DNA of 64,000 nucleotides, from contig JANBVO010000028.1 in NCBI GenBank assembly GCA_030052745.1, positions 124,001 to 188,000 on the forward strand, read 5' to 3'. The translations under genes and the position numbers were made by a program. How positions within the stretch are numbered: the first letter of the stretch is position 1; each line of letters starts with the position of its first letter. Origin of the DNA: Pleurostoma richardsiae. Lineage: Eukaryota; Ascomycota; Sordariomycetes; Calosphaeriales; Pleurostomataceae. Under the pieces are notes generated by a model. That model saw only the letters and a list, made by a program, of their open reading frames with translations. It had not been told where the DNA came from and did no database searches. Below, one piece after another: positions 44,480-55,912 of the stretch.

Positions 44480-47172
44480 TTCAGGTGATGTGCGCTGTGC
44501 AGCCTGTTGCTATGACATGAAGGGGGCTTATGCGCTTCGATGTCGCAACCGTAGAGCTGTTCGCCGTATGCGCTCGAGAGATCCACGTCGCTGTGGGAAA
44601 TGTGAATGAATTCTGATTCGTCTATGGTAGGTTGGAGGAGCCTCTTCCCCATGACGCTATTAGGTGGGGCTACATACCTCTGGGACTAAAGTCCGCCCCT
44701 CTCACTGCGTCCTGTGCACCCTGGTGCACTCCCGTTCCCAACTCTTAGACGAGCCCTTCACAATGCCTCTCAGACAAAATATACAAAAAGTGTGGCACAG
44801 AACATCTCCTTCTTTGACAAATGACACCTTCAAGATTGAAATTCCCATATAGGCAATCATTTCTCACACAGTTGGTCAGTATCTACGGCCGGCCGACCGT
44901 TTTTGAGCACTATCGAGAATCTCTTCAGCAACGCCGTGAGATGTTCGAAGCCACTACAGAATAGTGTTAGTGTACATAGTCGACTCCCTCAATAGAGGGA
45001 AGTGAAATGCCTTGGTTCAGACTGTAATGCAGTGGGATTTTCACTATATTCCGAAGAAACCTCATATGCTCTCATATGGGAAAGGGGGGCCTTGGTATTT
45101 TGGCCAAAACTACCCGTCCCTGTCAATTGGGTAGCCCTTTCCCTCCACCTTGATCCTCTCTGTCCAAGACTCCGCTCGATGACCCTTTCCTGGCTCGCCG
45201 GTCCTCAGCGTCCCAGGTTTGTCCTCTGCCAGTACTTCTGCCACGCAGTATCCTCTTCCCTCACGATGACATGCCCTCTTTGCGAGGGAATCCTTTCTCC
45301 ACCCTGGCCCTCCTGTGTAATGCCTTCCGTCACCGGCACCTCTCCTAGTGCTCTGGCCCATGGTCCCGTCCAACAGGACGGTCCGATCCACGCCCGAATG
45401 GCAAGTGACCCCTATCCACAACTGCCCGTACGCTCTCGGTTCGGCTGCTCCCTTCCCAAGCGTGAAACATCCTCGCTAGTGGTCGCATCGCTGCTTTCTT
45501 GACGTCTGGTTGTTCCTGCGAAGTGCGAGCGAAGACTGCCCCCTTCCAGTCCCCCTGCTGGATGTCTTCAATGTCGTCCGTTTCGACAGCAGGAGCAGCC
45601 CATCCCCCCGCCCCGGGACTATAAATTGCGATCGATCCCCGCCCGACTCTCCTCACTTCTGTTCTTGTTCTTCATGCTTCTTGCGGTCGTATTGGCGGCC
45701 CACGCCGTCCTGACAGTTCCTGAGGGTTCATGGGCCCAGGGTCGGGTGCCGGCTTCCAGGAAACCTTGCGTGAGGCGCACTAACGCCCTGGAGGTCGGCT
45801 GGTTAAGGTAGCCGCGGCACAATTTTTGCTCTTTGCTCGTCCTTGCGACGACTCTCTCTCTCTCTTTCTCTTTTCATCGCCTTCGCTTGGCTGGTCCAGC
45901 GACGCGAAGAAGAAAGAGGAGCAATCTCACCCTCGAGGCTCGACATTTTTACCTCTCATCGTCTATGCCGTCATGCATTCCTCCAGATGTGCCGGTCGAC
46001 CCCATCGTGTCGGGATTTTTAACCCCGAAGGGGCCATGAACAGGGGGCATCTGGATGGCCTGTTATATCGGTCAATTCTACAGAGTCCCGCTGCTTTACC
46101 TCACCGTCGCGCTCACTTCATCCTACTTAGGCTCCTCTCCGTCAATGTTCGACGTCGACTTCAGTCGAGTCACTCGGCTCATTCGAGAAACGAGTCTGGT
46201 TGCCTTGGGCCGTATTCACCATCTCAACAACTCACGTCTCCAGCTTTGAATCCGGCATGAGCGACGTCCACAACCCATCGCAGAGAAAGCGGATGCCGGC
46301 GTCGTCGGGTTCAAAAGGGCTTCGCGAACTTTGATGCCTGTACTGCCGGACTTCGGAAGGGGCTGTCATGGGCTAGCTAACCCAACGGCCATATACTGTG
46401 GTGATCCGGCCCACGGCCCGTAGGCGAAGGGAGAGGGAGAGGGAGAGACAATGGCGGGAAGATGGAGGAATGAATGGGAGGAAGAAGGAGATAGTCAGCT
46501 TTTATACCTGGACACCTCATATTCAAGGTTCAAATCAGAAACGTAAGGTTTGTTCTTCCTCGCCTTATGCCACGGCGCCCTACAACCTAGTCAGTACGCT
46601 GCGCGAACTTTGTATTCCAATCCAGTCGTGTGCCATTGTTAGGTTGATATTTGTTGCACGTGCAGGGTACGTGACACGGAGTAAGGCCATGGGTATAGGT
46701 AGCTTGGCGATATGCTCCTGGGGATGGCGTGAAAGTCAGGCTGTGAGGACCGATGCATTCCTGAACGCGGTGGCAACAGATTGGAGTGAAAACAAACGAG
46801 GACAACAGAGAATGCAGAGTGGTAGGTAATAAGCAGATGTGTGAATAAAGTACCAGTACCAGGTTTGAGGGACCGAAGAACACAGCCTCTCCAGAAGCAA
46901 AGCAGCCTCGACAAGCTGCGGAACGAGAAGCCCCAATCGCAGCATAGTTAATCCTCGCAGAGAGGAACTCTAGACAAAGAAGCCCTAATGGGAGGAAATT
47001 CAGCCAACATCCCCAGTCAGTTCCGCACTCCCAATCCTGTCTCAAGCCTGTTGTATCCTTGCAGACATCGACGTAGCTAAGCGACCCTATTCAGGATGTT
47101 CAGGGAGCCTCCTCACGGCTCTTCCGGTAGCTGGCCTGCAGCGTCGCGAATGTGTGTCAGTATGGGAGACAT
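44480..47172. other. 2.7-kb gene-free stretch with pyrimidine-rich leader-like sequence
   Basis: The longest gap in the window, between LSM4 (start at 44479) and the 3' end of the BAR gene. From about 45100 to 46250 the plus strand is C/T-rich with runs such as CTCTCTCTCTCTTTCTC near 45850, and it looks like a long fungal 5' leader. The only downstream candidate start in a reasonable context is an ATG at 46257, which opens 25 codons (MSDVHNPSQRKRMP...) before a stop. A purine run (GAGAGGGAGAGGG) sits near 46430. I cannot identify a coding gene; a non-coding transcript or a lost gene is possible. Confidence 0.4.
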
Positions 47173-48408
47173 CTACTGCAGCGCAAAAGTCGAAGCACGA
47201 CTTGCCTCCTGCTCGACCTGCAGACCCTCGATCGTGGGCGCAAGCTCGCTCAGAATCTCGTACGCCTTCTTGTGGTACTCCATCTGGGCGGCGATCAACT
47301 CCGCCAGGTTGCGCAGCGGCTCCGGGGTATCCAGGACCTGGGGCGGACGCAGTTAGTCGGGTGGCATCAAGGAGGGAATATGCGCCTGTAGAGCAAGCTC
47401 ACATTCTTCATGACGCCAACGGCCTCCTCCGTCTGGGTGACGAATTCATCCTCAGCCTTCTCGATCTCCTCCTGTGCCTCCGGGCTGATCTCGTGCTCCT
47501 CGTGATGCTCGCTGCGGGGGGAGCCCGCGGTGGGCAGCTTCCAGGTGGTGCCCTTGGCGCGTGCCTTGGCAGCATCCAGAGTGAGTCTGGCCTTCTCGAC
47601 GTTCTTGCGGGCGCGCGTGGCGAACATCAGATTGGTGTTGAGAGTGGTGTTCCAGCCAGCCAGGAAGTGGCTCTGGATCTCGGCGTCCTGGGCCAGGCGG
47701 GCCTCACCAACGCGCTCCATGGCCAGGGCATACTTCTCTAGGGCGGTGGCCAGGGGGTCCTCGCCGGCACCAGTATGCTGCTGATGCAGGGTCTGGCTGC
47801 TGGCCAAGCTGGCGCGGGCGATGGCGTGGGGAAACGTCTTGGGCTGCGGCTTCGCGCTAGGCGGCGCGGTCAAAGCAGCCTGGGCCTCGGCGGGGGATGT
47901 GGCGGAGGACAGGAGCTGGACTTTCTCGCCGACGGTGCGGCCGAGATCAGAGAAAGTCTCCTTGATGTTCGGCGGGTAGTCGTAGGCCTCGTGAGAGTAC
48001 TGGTTACTGTTGTGGAGGACCTGTGTTAGAGAACAGACGAAGGAAGAAAGGTGTTTCGAAGCAGCCTACGTCACTGCGAGCATCTTCTGATGCACCTGCT
48101 TCAAGGCATCGACGCGCTTCTCCAGGTCGATGTAGTCAGGAGGGAGCTGGGTCTGGTCGATTAAGCTGTCAGCGCGAGATCAGGAACGCGGGCATCCAAG
48201 GTAATCCTGCCGCACCTTGTCCTCAACCTGACCGAGCTGCTCTTTCGTATACTGGAAGGTCCGTGACGCGAAAGGCGTGATGGAGGCTCCCAGATTGCTA
48301 AGTAAGGCGGCGTGTCAGCAAGCAAGCTCTCACGCAGCGTCTGCGTCGGTGGTGGTGATTGCACGAGACATACGAGAAGCTCTTGCCGATGTTCTTGAAG
48401 TTATCCAT
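47173..48408 (-). CDS. GVP36: BAR-domain protein, Gvp36-like
   Basis: Membrane-curvature protein related to yeast Gvp36, which acts in Golgi vesicle traffic, endocytosis and vacuole shape. Exons 48408-48374, 48297-48216, 48152-48070, 48006-47403 and 47337-47173 give 322 aa. The N terminus (MDNFKNIGKSFSNLGASITPF, then ASRTFQYTKEQLGQVEDKTQLPPDY) is the family signature. The BAR helices follow: LEKRVDALKQVHQKML, a Pro/Ala-rich insertion at about 105-150, TALEKYALAMERVGEARLAQDAEIQSHFL, a helix with KNVEKARLTLDAAKARAKG, and the final helix VLDTPEPLRNLAELIAAQMEYHKKAYEIL. The acceptor of the exon 4 junction is the second of two candidate AGs; only it keeps the conserved NQYSHEAYDYPPN in frame. The last few residues (EQEASRASTFALQ) are the least certain part. 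Confidence 0.88.
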
Positions 48409-48883
48409 GATGCAGACTTCCTAAAAATCCAACAGAGATAGAATGGATGGAATGGAATTGGCGTTGTGGTGATGCGATCGATAGCGTCCTTCTGCTCTCC
48501 AAGGTGGATTGTTGCGCGACGCAAGGTGAGGTCGGTAACGCAGTCGAGCTTGAAGAAGACGTTGCCGGTGCTACGAGGGTGCCTGCGAAACACTGCCCCC
48601 CAAGGGTACCTCAGATACCCACCCTGTTGGATTACGTTAGTCCGCGCATGTGCCTCGTGGCCCGTGCTCTGATCACCGATAAGGGACTCCTTCAAGTGTC
48701 GTGGTATCTTCACTCCTATCACTTTGTCCTGTCAGTAGAGAAAATGTAGTATTTTGCTTTGCTTTACAGCTCCAATATCCTTTGGCTGTTGTTGATACGC
48801 CACTAGATATATATGTACTGATTGCAGAGTATCCAATCCTGACATCTGTCGCTATATACGCGAGCTACCCTGGCACCTGCAGC
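48409..48883. other. Intergenic region, GVP36 promoter and ARG2 3' end
   Basis: 475 bp with the BAR gene's promoter and the NAGS gene's 3' UTR. AT-rich near 48740-48860. Nothing else recognised. Confidence 0.4.
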
Positions 48884-51169
48884 TCAATCCACGATATGCT
48901 TTTTGTCTGCCCATGAGGGTAAAATGTTCCGACACACATTCTCATAGTCCCATACCTTCTGGCCCGCGCTGGCTAGGGACGGCGTCGTCCAGAACATAGC
49001 CCACTCCGTGCCATCGAGCTTCCAGCTCCCCCTGGATCGCTCAAAATACCACTTGTTGACAGGGTTGTTCTTGCGGCTTCTCCAACAGACGCCCTCAGGA
49101 AAGCAATCCCGGACCATGGCATTGAAGACAATGTCGGCCACTCCGCCTGCGCCCTGGCTCCTCTTCAGCACCGCAAACTTGTCGAGGTACGGCACCAGCC
49201 GGCCAGTATTGTAGGCCGTCTCCTCGTCCAGACCAAACGGCCTCTCCCACGTAAGGATCGCTCCTCCCTCGTATTCACCAGCAATAATGATACCCGCGAG
49301 ACTGTCTTTGACCCTCTCCAGATAGTGTTGAACATCTAACTTCCTGTTGAATGAATCGTCTATCAGGTGGACCAGTCGTGGCAGGTCGACGCAAGTATCT
49401 GTCAGTCTGAGCCGAGGGCCGCCGGGTTTAGGCGGCACCCAGGGGCTCACCCTCGGATCTGGGAAGATCGTCACAGGCATGCCCTTCTTCGCTAGTGTGG
49501 TGGTCGAAGTGAGCGTGCCAGTGTGACCCGACGATGGTTTGATGGGCTTGATGCGGGTGAGAGGTAGAGACGCCGAATATGACGGGCGATCCGTTAGAAG
49601 ATTGTGTATCAGTGGATTGTGGCTTCTTCTCGTTCCTACAGTCCCTACAAACCCCGTGATACGCCCATCGAAGCCCTTATCCGATGCACGGGAAGCCAGG
49701 TTCGCAGCCTCGGCCGGGGTGGTGAGAAGTGCTGAAGAAGTGGGTGGAAGAATCGCAAGGGTGGTTCTGGCAAGGTTGAGGTTCTCTATGTGCTTTTGCC
49801 TAATGAATCCGATCGTTTCCTGTTCAGACATGCCATCTTTGGCGGAGCCCGTCTTTAGCTCCAGAGTCTCGAGGTGGGCTTTCGCGGAAGGGAATTCGTC
49901 TTCCAAATTGAGAAACACGTGCGAACTGTTCCCACGGTATTTAGCAGGGATGCCGCCGAGCGGATCCAGTACGATAACTCGGTCGACCAAAGCTGTCTTC
50001 TGAGGCTGGCAAGCTTTGCTGCTCTCAGGATCATCTGAGGGAGCTCCATGTTGAAATTGAAGGCCGGAAAGGTATCGCGTCAATGAGACTACGATGTCGT
50101 CGGCGTTGACGAGCGTCAAAGTTTGTGTCTCCGCTGATGTCACGTAGGATGGTACTATGACCACAGCTCCTCTTCTCAGGGCAGGGAGAAGTCGCTTCCC
50201 GTCCTCTATCAGGATGCCATTCGACGTGAATCCCGGATCACCTTTGCTGTACTGGCGTTCTGCCGAAAGCGCATCATCGACTATCCTTGTAAACGGCTCT
50301 CCAAAAGAGTCAATCGCTCCGATGAGACGGTTTATCTGTTGATTTGTCAAATCGTGCCAATGTGGGTGACTAGCAGGTCTAAAGCTGCAGTCGACGACGA
50401 CGATGCTCAGCAGGCCCAGCGTTCTTAGCTGAACGAGCGTCTTTGCCAGGCCTTCTATGGTGACATCGTCTGCCGATTCTGGTTCTCTGAACTTGATGAT
50501 GGCTACGTGCGGTAGGGCCGCAGGAGCGGTCTGGTCTGCGGTGTCGGGCCCTTGTATGAACTTTGGGCTCTCGCTAGCCGACAGTATCCCGTCATTGAGG
50601 ACACGACTTTGCGAAGAAGACGTTGTTTTGCTGGAGCCCCAAGGCTCGGTTTTCTTCAGCGTCGGCGCGAACGTCTGCAGATACTGCTTGGCATCCCGCT
50701 TCGTAGCCGAAGACGACTCCAAAACAGATACTAGGAATTCCTGAGGAAAGAGTCAATGCTCCGGTCTATTGGTTTACGGCTAAACATAAAATACTTACTC
50801 TTTCGCGGGACCTGTTCTGTTCCTCTCTCTTGGAGATGGAAGCGTAGTGTGTCCTCAGGTCCACCGGCTGCTCATGTTTCGGTGAGGACGTGTGCGCCTT
50901 CTCCGTGGCAGGAGCAGATGAAGCTGTCCCTTTGGAGCGTGTATACGACCTAGGGAGAATTGCCTGTGGCCGGAGTCAGCAATTGAGCATACATGCAAGC
51001 TATTGCTTCAGGTCTGCAGGTTCAGCGGCCGTTGCAAGCAGACACCGCATGAACATGTACAATAAACGCACTGGACGAGCCGAGGTGCATCACAGAAAAC
51101 GGGTTCTGACCGCCAACTTACCTCTGCTACAGCACCGGCTTTCCGCCAGGCCGAGTTGCGTAGGATCAT
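48884..51169 (-). CDS. ARG2: N-acetylglutamate synthase, mitochondrial
   Basis: Makes N-acetylglutamate from glutamate and acetyl-CoA, the first step of arginine biosynthesis, in the mitochondrial matrix; normally feedback-inhibited by arginine in complex with N-acetylglutamate kinase. Exons 51169-51122, 50963-50799 and 50740-48884 give 689 aa. The first exon encodes only MILRNSAWRKAGAVAE, the start of a mitochondrial presequence; the second reads AILPRSYTRSKG onward. The third opens EFLVSVLESSSATKRDAKQYLQTFAP, the conserved fungal NAGS start. An amino-acid-kinase-like domain spans about 70-470 (VDRVIVLDPLGGIPAKYRG; LEDEFPSAKAHL) and the NAT acetyltransferase domain about 500-680 (LAGIIIAGEYEGGAILTWE, LDKFAVLKRSQGAGGVADIVFNAM, NPVNKWYFERSRGSWKL). 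The second intron has GTAAGT; the first, about 160 nt, also has GTAAGT. Neurospora calls this arg-14. Confidence 0.95.
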
Positions 51170-51986
51170 AGCTCACGATACATAGCAAATTGACGGTGCC
51201 AGAAGGGCATGTCGTAATGGCAGGGCTTTATTCCCTCAACGAGGTGCAAGAAGCGGAATTTTGGAGCATGAAGCCGTGGATGGGCACAGTATTCTCACAG
51301 TGACGGTGACTCTACAGCTGATAAGCCGATAAGGAGACCGCGGTGGGGCCGTTGCGGGAGACCGGAGCTTCCCCTGCCAGGGAGCTAGCTGCTCCTCGCT
51401 ACGCATTGTCGCGGATGAGTTTCTAACATGGTTAATGCTCACCGGCCAACTTGAGCAATGATATTCTTCTTATTCAGATTCGAGCTAGCTACCGTACTCC
51501 TCAACTTCTGTGATTAGAATTCGACTGACTGATTAGGGATTGGTAAGGAGTTTGGCCCTTCTCTTGTGTCCGAGCCACGTGGTGTTACTCGGCGGGCAGG
51601 CGGGGTGGGTTCTGGAGTTCGGTTCGAGAGACGGAGATTTCGAGTCAAGGGAGAGTTGTCTCCGCCAGGCAGACTTGCGCAGACTACCTACCGAGATATA
51701 GAAGCGTTGTACGTTGTATGTGTGCTTCGGCTTCTTCACAAGGTAGGCCGGTGTCGAGTCTTTGGCTGCTTGAGAGTCCCGTGACAGCGGAGGAGTAGGC
51801 AACGCTTCTGTGTCTCGTAACTCCGAGTCTATAACGTCACGTTCGCCAACTCGGCACTGAGGTTCCATGCCGATTCCCCGCAGCTGTGGTTCTCCTGATG
51901 CTTGACGGACAGTTTGATTAGTGCCGTGACTCAGCATTAGCCTCTCCAACAGAGCAACTAGCTCTTGATCCTCCCAGAAAACGTTC

Positions 51987-52049
51987 AGGCACATACATAT
52001 CGAGTTAAGGCACATACAACGACATAAGGCACATCCACCAGGCACATAC
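51987..52049 (+). promoter_or_regulatory. Iterated 10-bp motif AGGCACAT(A/C)C, four copies
   Basis: Copies start at 51987, 52008, 52027 and 52040; three are exactly AGGCACATAC and one is AGGCACATCC. Start-to-start spacings are 21, 19 and 13 bp. The cluster lies about 260-320 bp upstream of the dehydrogenase ATG and 145 bp upstream of its TATA box. Iterated sites of this kind usually mark binding of a sequence-specific regulator; which one is unknown. Confidence 0.6.
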
Positions 52050-52193
52050 GCGTTCCCACGAATCTTGAACTGAACGACGGGACAAATTATACCCGCACTC
52101 TTCTGATCGTATTAGAAATTTGTAAGCTCCAGCAGCTTGCTTAGTTAGTCGTGAATTGAGCTTTGCGAAGAGGAAGACTCGTGTCGTCGTCTC

Positions 52194-52200
52194 TATATAA
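52194..52200 (+). promoter_or_regulatory. TATA box (TATATAA)
   Basis: TATATAA, 108-114 bp before the dehydrogenase ATG, on the coding strand. Confidence 0.6.
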
Positions 52201-52307
52201 CCCAGCACGCCCCGCGCTTGAGTCGCGAGGCTCAACTGCGCAACAGAGAGTCAATTGATAAATTCAACGTCTCAGAACACCCTTACTAGTGTTACGAACT
52301 TGGTAAC

Positions 52308-53285
52308 ATGGCACCCAAGGTTTTCTTTATTGGCCTGGGCAACATTGGCAAGGTGAGTCCCAGGACTCCGCATCGCTAGATGTAAGCGGACTAAGAGGAA
52401 ACCCAGGGGATGTGCAAAAACATCGTCGCCAAGGCTCAGCTCGGCGGCCCGCTGATGCTCTACAACCGTACAACGCAGCGTGCCCAGGAACTAAGCGCCC
52501 AGCTGGGCGACGGCAAGACGGAGGTTGTCACGTCGATCCCGGATGGCGTCGCCAAAGCCGACGTCGTCTTCCTCAGCTTGACAAACGACCAGGTCGTCCT
52601 GTCGACCCTGGACACGATCTTGCAGGGAGACGTCAAGGGCAAGCTCATCGTAGACACATCCACCATCCACCCGGACTCCTCCGAAAAGGCAGGCAAGAAG
52701 GTCGTCGCAGCGGGCGCCGAGTTCGTCGCCGCGCCCATCTTCGGCGCCCCGCCAATGGCAGAGTCCGGGAGCCTTGTGGGCGTGCTGGCCGGGCCCAAGA
52801 GCTCCGTGGGCAGGGCGAAGCCCTTCTTCAAGGGCGTCACGTCGCGCGCCGAGATCGACATGAGCGGCGAGCCCTGGGGCAAGTCGACGCTGCTCAAGAT
52901 CACGGGCAACACCTTCATCCTCAACATGGTGGAGCAGATCGCCGAGGGCCATGTCTTCGCAGAGAAGTCTGGGCTGGGCACCAACTACCTGCACCAATTC
53001 ATCGAGAGCCTGTTCCCGGGCGTCTACTCGGCGTACTCGACGCGCATGCTGACGGGCGACTACTGGAAGCGGGATCCGCCGCTGTTCGGGGTGGACCTAG
53101 CGAGGAAGGACGGCGGGCATGCGCTCAAATTGGCAGAGGCAGCCGGCGTCAAGCTGCGGAATGTAGAGGCCGCGGAGACGCACCTGGCCCAGGTGAAGGA
53201 GCATGCCGGCGAGAAGGGCGACATTGCAGGCATCTACGGTGCCATCAGGAAGGAGTCTGGGCTCAAGTTCGAGAACGACGTCTAA
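52308..53285 (+). CDS. 3-hydroxyisobutyrate dehydrogenase-like NAD(P)-dependent enzyme
   Basis: Beta-hydroxyacid dehydrogenase family; oxidises or reduces small hydroxyacids or semialdehydes. Exons 52308-52352 and 52407-53285 give 307 aa. The nucleotide-binding fold starts at once (FIGLGNIGKGM), so there is no room for a mitochondrial presequence, which suggests a cytosolic enzyme rather than the classical valine-pathway enzyme. The substrate-binding signature DTSTIHPDSS lies near residue 100, and the catalytic-lysine segment is LLKITGNTFI near 170. The C-terminal all-helical domain contains FAEKSGLGTNYLHQFIESLFPG. The intron (54 nt, GTGAGT) splits the GxGxxG loop. An iterated motif and a TATA box upstream suggest it is inducible. 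The real substrate could be 3-hydroxyisobutyrate, tartronate semialdehyde, glyoxylate or another. Confidence 0.87.
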
Positions 53286-53622
53286 ATTTAGGCCGAGCAG
53301 ACGAGGTGATCGTTGACTATGTGTGGCGTCGATACAGACCAGTCAGAGTAGTGTGAGGACAGCAAAACCAATTTCATAGAAAAGCTTCATCACTCTCGCC
53401 AGCCTGCTTTGAAGCCTCATATTATGTTCGACAATTCTGTGGTAGTGGTGAGGTTCAGTTTCGGTGCATGACTAATCATGGTCCAAGCTTACGCCAAGCC
53501 TGCGGCTTTTGGAGCTTCTCGTCACCAAGAGGCACCAGCACCGTAATAAGGGAACAATCGCAGCTTTCCCCGACTCCAAGCTTCAGTCATCCACGAGACA
53601 GACTGCCAGCTACGTTTCCAAA
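53286..53622. other. Intergenic region before VMA9
   Basis: 337 bp between two plus-strand genes; holds a 3' UTR and the VMA9 promoter. Nothing recognisable as coding. Confidence 0.4.
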
Positions 53623-53985
53623 ATGGCCAACGGGTAAGGTTCTCTGTTGTTGCTTTGAAGACAGGCATCTCACTAATTCTCTCCGCGAACAGGTGGAGCA
53701 TCTTCGTCGGGCTTTTCGTCGTCGTCGCTATGGGCATCGCGGCATGGTTCCTGTCGCCCAAGGGCGAGAACCAAGTGTAAGTCCATCCTCCATGCCAGTC
53801 GCTGCTGTCACGGTTGTCACTAGAAGTCGTTGCTTACTCTTCTTGTTCATAGGCTATGGCGCTCGTCACTCCTCCTCACCTTTGCCAGCTGCTACCTGAT
53901 GTGGGCTGTCACCTTCCTGTCCCAACTGAACCCCTTGATCGAACCGAGACGCTCCGACCTGCGGAAGGAATTCCTCAACCACTGA
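53623..53985 (+). CDS. VMA9: V-type ATPase V0 subunit e
   Basis: Small hydrophobic subunit of the membrane sector of the vacuolar proton pump. Three exons (53623-53633, 53693-53776, 53853-53985) give 75 aa. The protein starts MANGWSIFVGLFVVVAMGIAAW and has two transmembrane helices, about 5-25 and 34-55 (LLLTFASCYLMWAVTFLSQL). Between them is the conserved SPKGENQVLWR, and the protein ends HPL-like with NPLIEPRRSDLRKEF. The length matches yeast Vma9 (73 aa). The first exon is only 11 nt. Because each exon is so short, automatic gene finders often miss this gene. Confidence 0.95.
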
Positions 53986-54336
53986 GGAGTGGGACCACGT
54001 GCTTGGATGAGTGGAGGTGGTCATGCGGGAATTTGTACAAATAAGCACAGCTGCATTCATACTGTTGCGGGCGTTTGGGACATTGGGTTTTAGACCAGGC
54101 GGTTACAGACTGGCCCTGCTTTAAGGAAGCCATCAAGAGCGAGGGAGCAATATGCCTGGATGTATCGATGCGTCTGAGAAGAACATGAATATGCGCCATA
54201 TGTGCGGCACATCTTCGAGGGGCAGCTCCCGAGTGACTATCTTGGGAACTCATAATGGAGCGTTGATGCTACCGAAACTGAATCCATAGTCTCGCTCTAT
54301 CTGCTCATATGTACACACACGCTTTCCTGTAGGCAC
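53986..54336. other. Convergent intergenic region, VMA9 / ARV1
   Basis: 351 bp holding two 3' UTRs. Nothing else seen. Confidence 0.4.
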
Positions 54337-55419
54337 TCATCCCACAGCCAGCCTCCCCGCCCAATCCTTCAGGTACACCAGCAGCGCCCACAGCGCCCTC
54401 CCTTCCTCCGCGACGCTGCTCTCGCTGCCCGCGTCCACGCCCTCCAGCCCCGCCGCCCAGAGCACCGCCCTGCCCACGGCCCACCTGGCCAGCGCGCCCG
54501 CCGTGGCCAGCAGCGCCGCGACGCCGTAGCCGCAGTCCAGCAGGATCTTGAGCGCCTCGACGTTGTTGGCCACTACGGCCCAGCCCAGCGAGCGCGCCGC
54601 CGCCGGCACGTCGTACTCCCAGATGACCATCAGGATGGGGAACAGCTTGGTGCTGCTGGAGACGAGCAGCGCGGTCGAGACGGAGTTGGGGCGCGGGTAC
54701 CGCGGGAGGACGCCGAGGGCGACGAGCGGCGAGAGAGAGGAGGAGGTCAGGAAGCGGATGGAGAGGTGGAAGGCGAGGGTCGAGAGGGTGCAAAGGAGGA
54801 CTGTATTGGTGGTTAACAGGGCGTTAGAGTGTCATCAAACTGGCTAGGTTGGTCCAGGAATGTGTGGTATAACGTACGGAAGAATAGATATTGGAAGACA
54901 ATAGGCTGCTGGGCAAGCCGGCCGAAGTTGCCCTCGGGCGCTGAGGCAGAGTCCGGGTTCGACTGCTTCTCGATGCGCGCCCATGTCAGGTAGACATCGA
55001 ACAGCAGCAAGAGTACGCCCAGTCGTATTATGGATGGCTATGCCATGTCAGAATCATCAGCCTCTTCGCTTTTTTCATCACAGGTGTCGACGGCGGGTTC
55101 TTCCACCTACGTCAAACTGGTCCCGGTCGCGCATCAGCGTGTTGTGCAGCAGGTGCCGGTAGACCTAACGCAGGCACATTTAGCTTCTGGGCATCTTCGC
55201 TGATGTTCTCCGGACGTGGAGGCTCTCTACCTGCGGCTTGATCAGGACCAGATCAATGAACATGACAACGAAGTCATGCTCGACATATTTGTCGCAGAAG
55301 CGGCCGCAGTTCTTGCAGACCGTCAGGCGGATGTTGTGCCCGCTGGACTTGTCACCGGCGCCTGAGTACTGTGTCCATAGCGTCTTGACGGGATGCCGGC
55401 ACTCGATGCAGATCGGCAT
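54337..55419 (-). CDS. ARV1: ARV1, ER sterol/lipid homeostasis protein
   Basis: Endoplasmic-reticulum membrane protein needed for sterol distribution, sphingolipid balance and GPI-anchor assembly. Exons 55419-55231, 55164-55111, 55037-54878 and 54800-54337 give 288 aa. The N-terminal ARV1 homology domain carries a zinc ribbon with cysteines 4, 7, 35 and 38 (CIEC and CKNC), then FCDKYVEHDFVVMFIDLVLIKPQVYRHLLHN, the family hallmark. Transmembrane segments follow: RLGVLLLLFDVYLTWARI, QQPIVFQYLFF, LLCTLSTLAFHLSIRFLT, and in the last third ARSLGWAVVANNVEALKILLDCGYG and several Ala-rich helices. The Met at 55419 is the first ATG in frame; the acidic linker EKQSNPDSASAPEG is fungal-specific. All junctions keep frame (189 + 54 + 160 + 464 nt). 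The last exon is very GC-rich. Confidence 0.93.
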
Positions 55420-55912
55420 CTGGTGAGTCTGGCACAAAAGGTCTGTTTTTGAGTTGTTTTATGCGTATATCATCGCCAGAATATCCCGTTCTCTGGAGGT
55501 AGCTGTTGGTGGTTTGGATCGAACGAGTGCGGGATGCTTGAGGTGTCGCGTCAAAGCTGGCTGTGCCGCGACAACACTTTAATTCGTGGTTCGACCCACG
55601 ACGCTACAGCTTTGCCACAAAACTCAGCTGCATCGACGCAAATCATTCACATCGTACCTACAGGTACTTGCCAGAGGTCACTAAGAAATTATCTTGTCTC
55701 GTGGCTGGTATTGAATCTATATTGCGAAGGCTTGCTTATCAAACGTAAGGTCTACTGCAAACAAAGTGCCCCATATGATGCAGATGCTCCAGCCAGAGAA
55801 CATTAGCCTTGGTATATACAGAAAGAAAGATTAGTCCAGCACTTCAACGCCCCCAATGCATTCGCACGGATATTGCCTCCCGCTGTAGTTAACAGTTTCA
55901 TCTCTACTGTCG
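55420..55912. other. Intergenic region, ARV1 promoter
   Basis: 493 bp upstream of ARV1 and downstream of the LysM gene. Short frames only. Confidence 0.4.

Larger units (their letters stand above)
51170..52307. other. Divergent promoter region, ARG2 / hydroxyacid dehydrogenase
   Basis: 1.1 kb between opposing start codons. It contains the four-copy AGGCACAT(A/C)C motif and a TATA box, both nearer the dehydrogenase. A 170-codon minus-strand frame at 51533-52045 has no recognisable domain. Confidence 0.5.

Noticed and set aside
46525-46545. B-box-like GGTTCAAATCA
   Set aside because: No A box or cloverleaf around it.
51533-52045. 170-codon minus-strand frame between ARG2 and the dehydrogenase
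   Set aside because: No recognisable domain, Cys/Leu-rich start over the repeated promoter motif; more likely chance.
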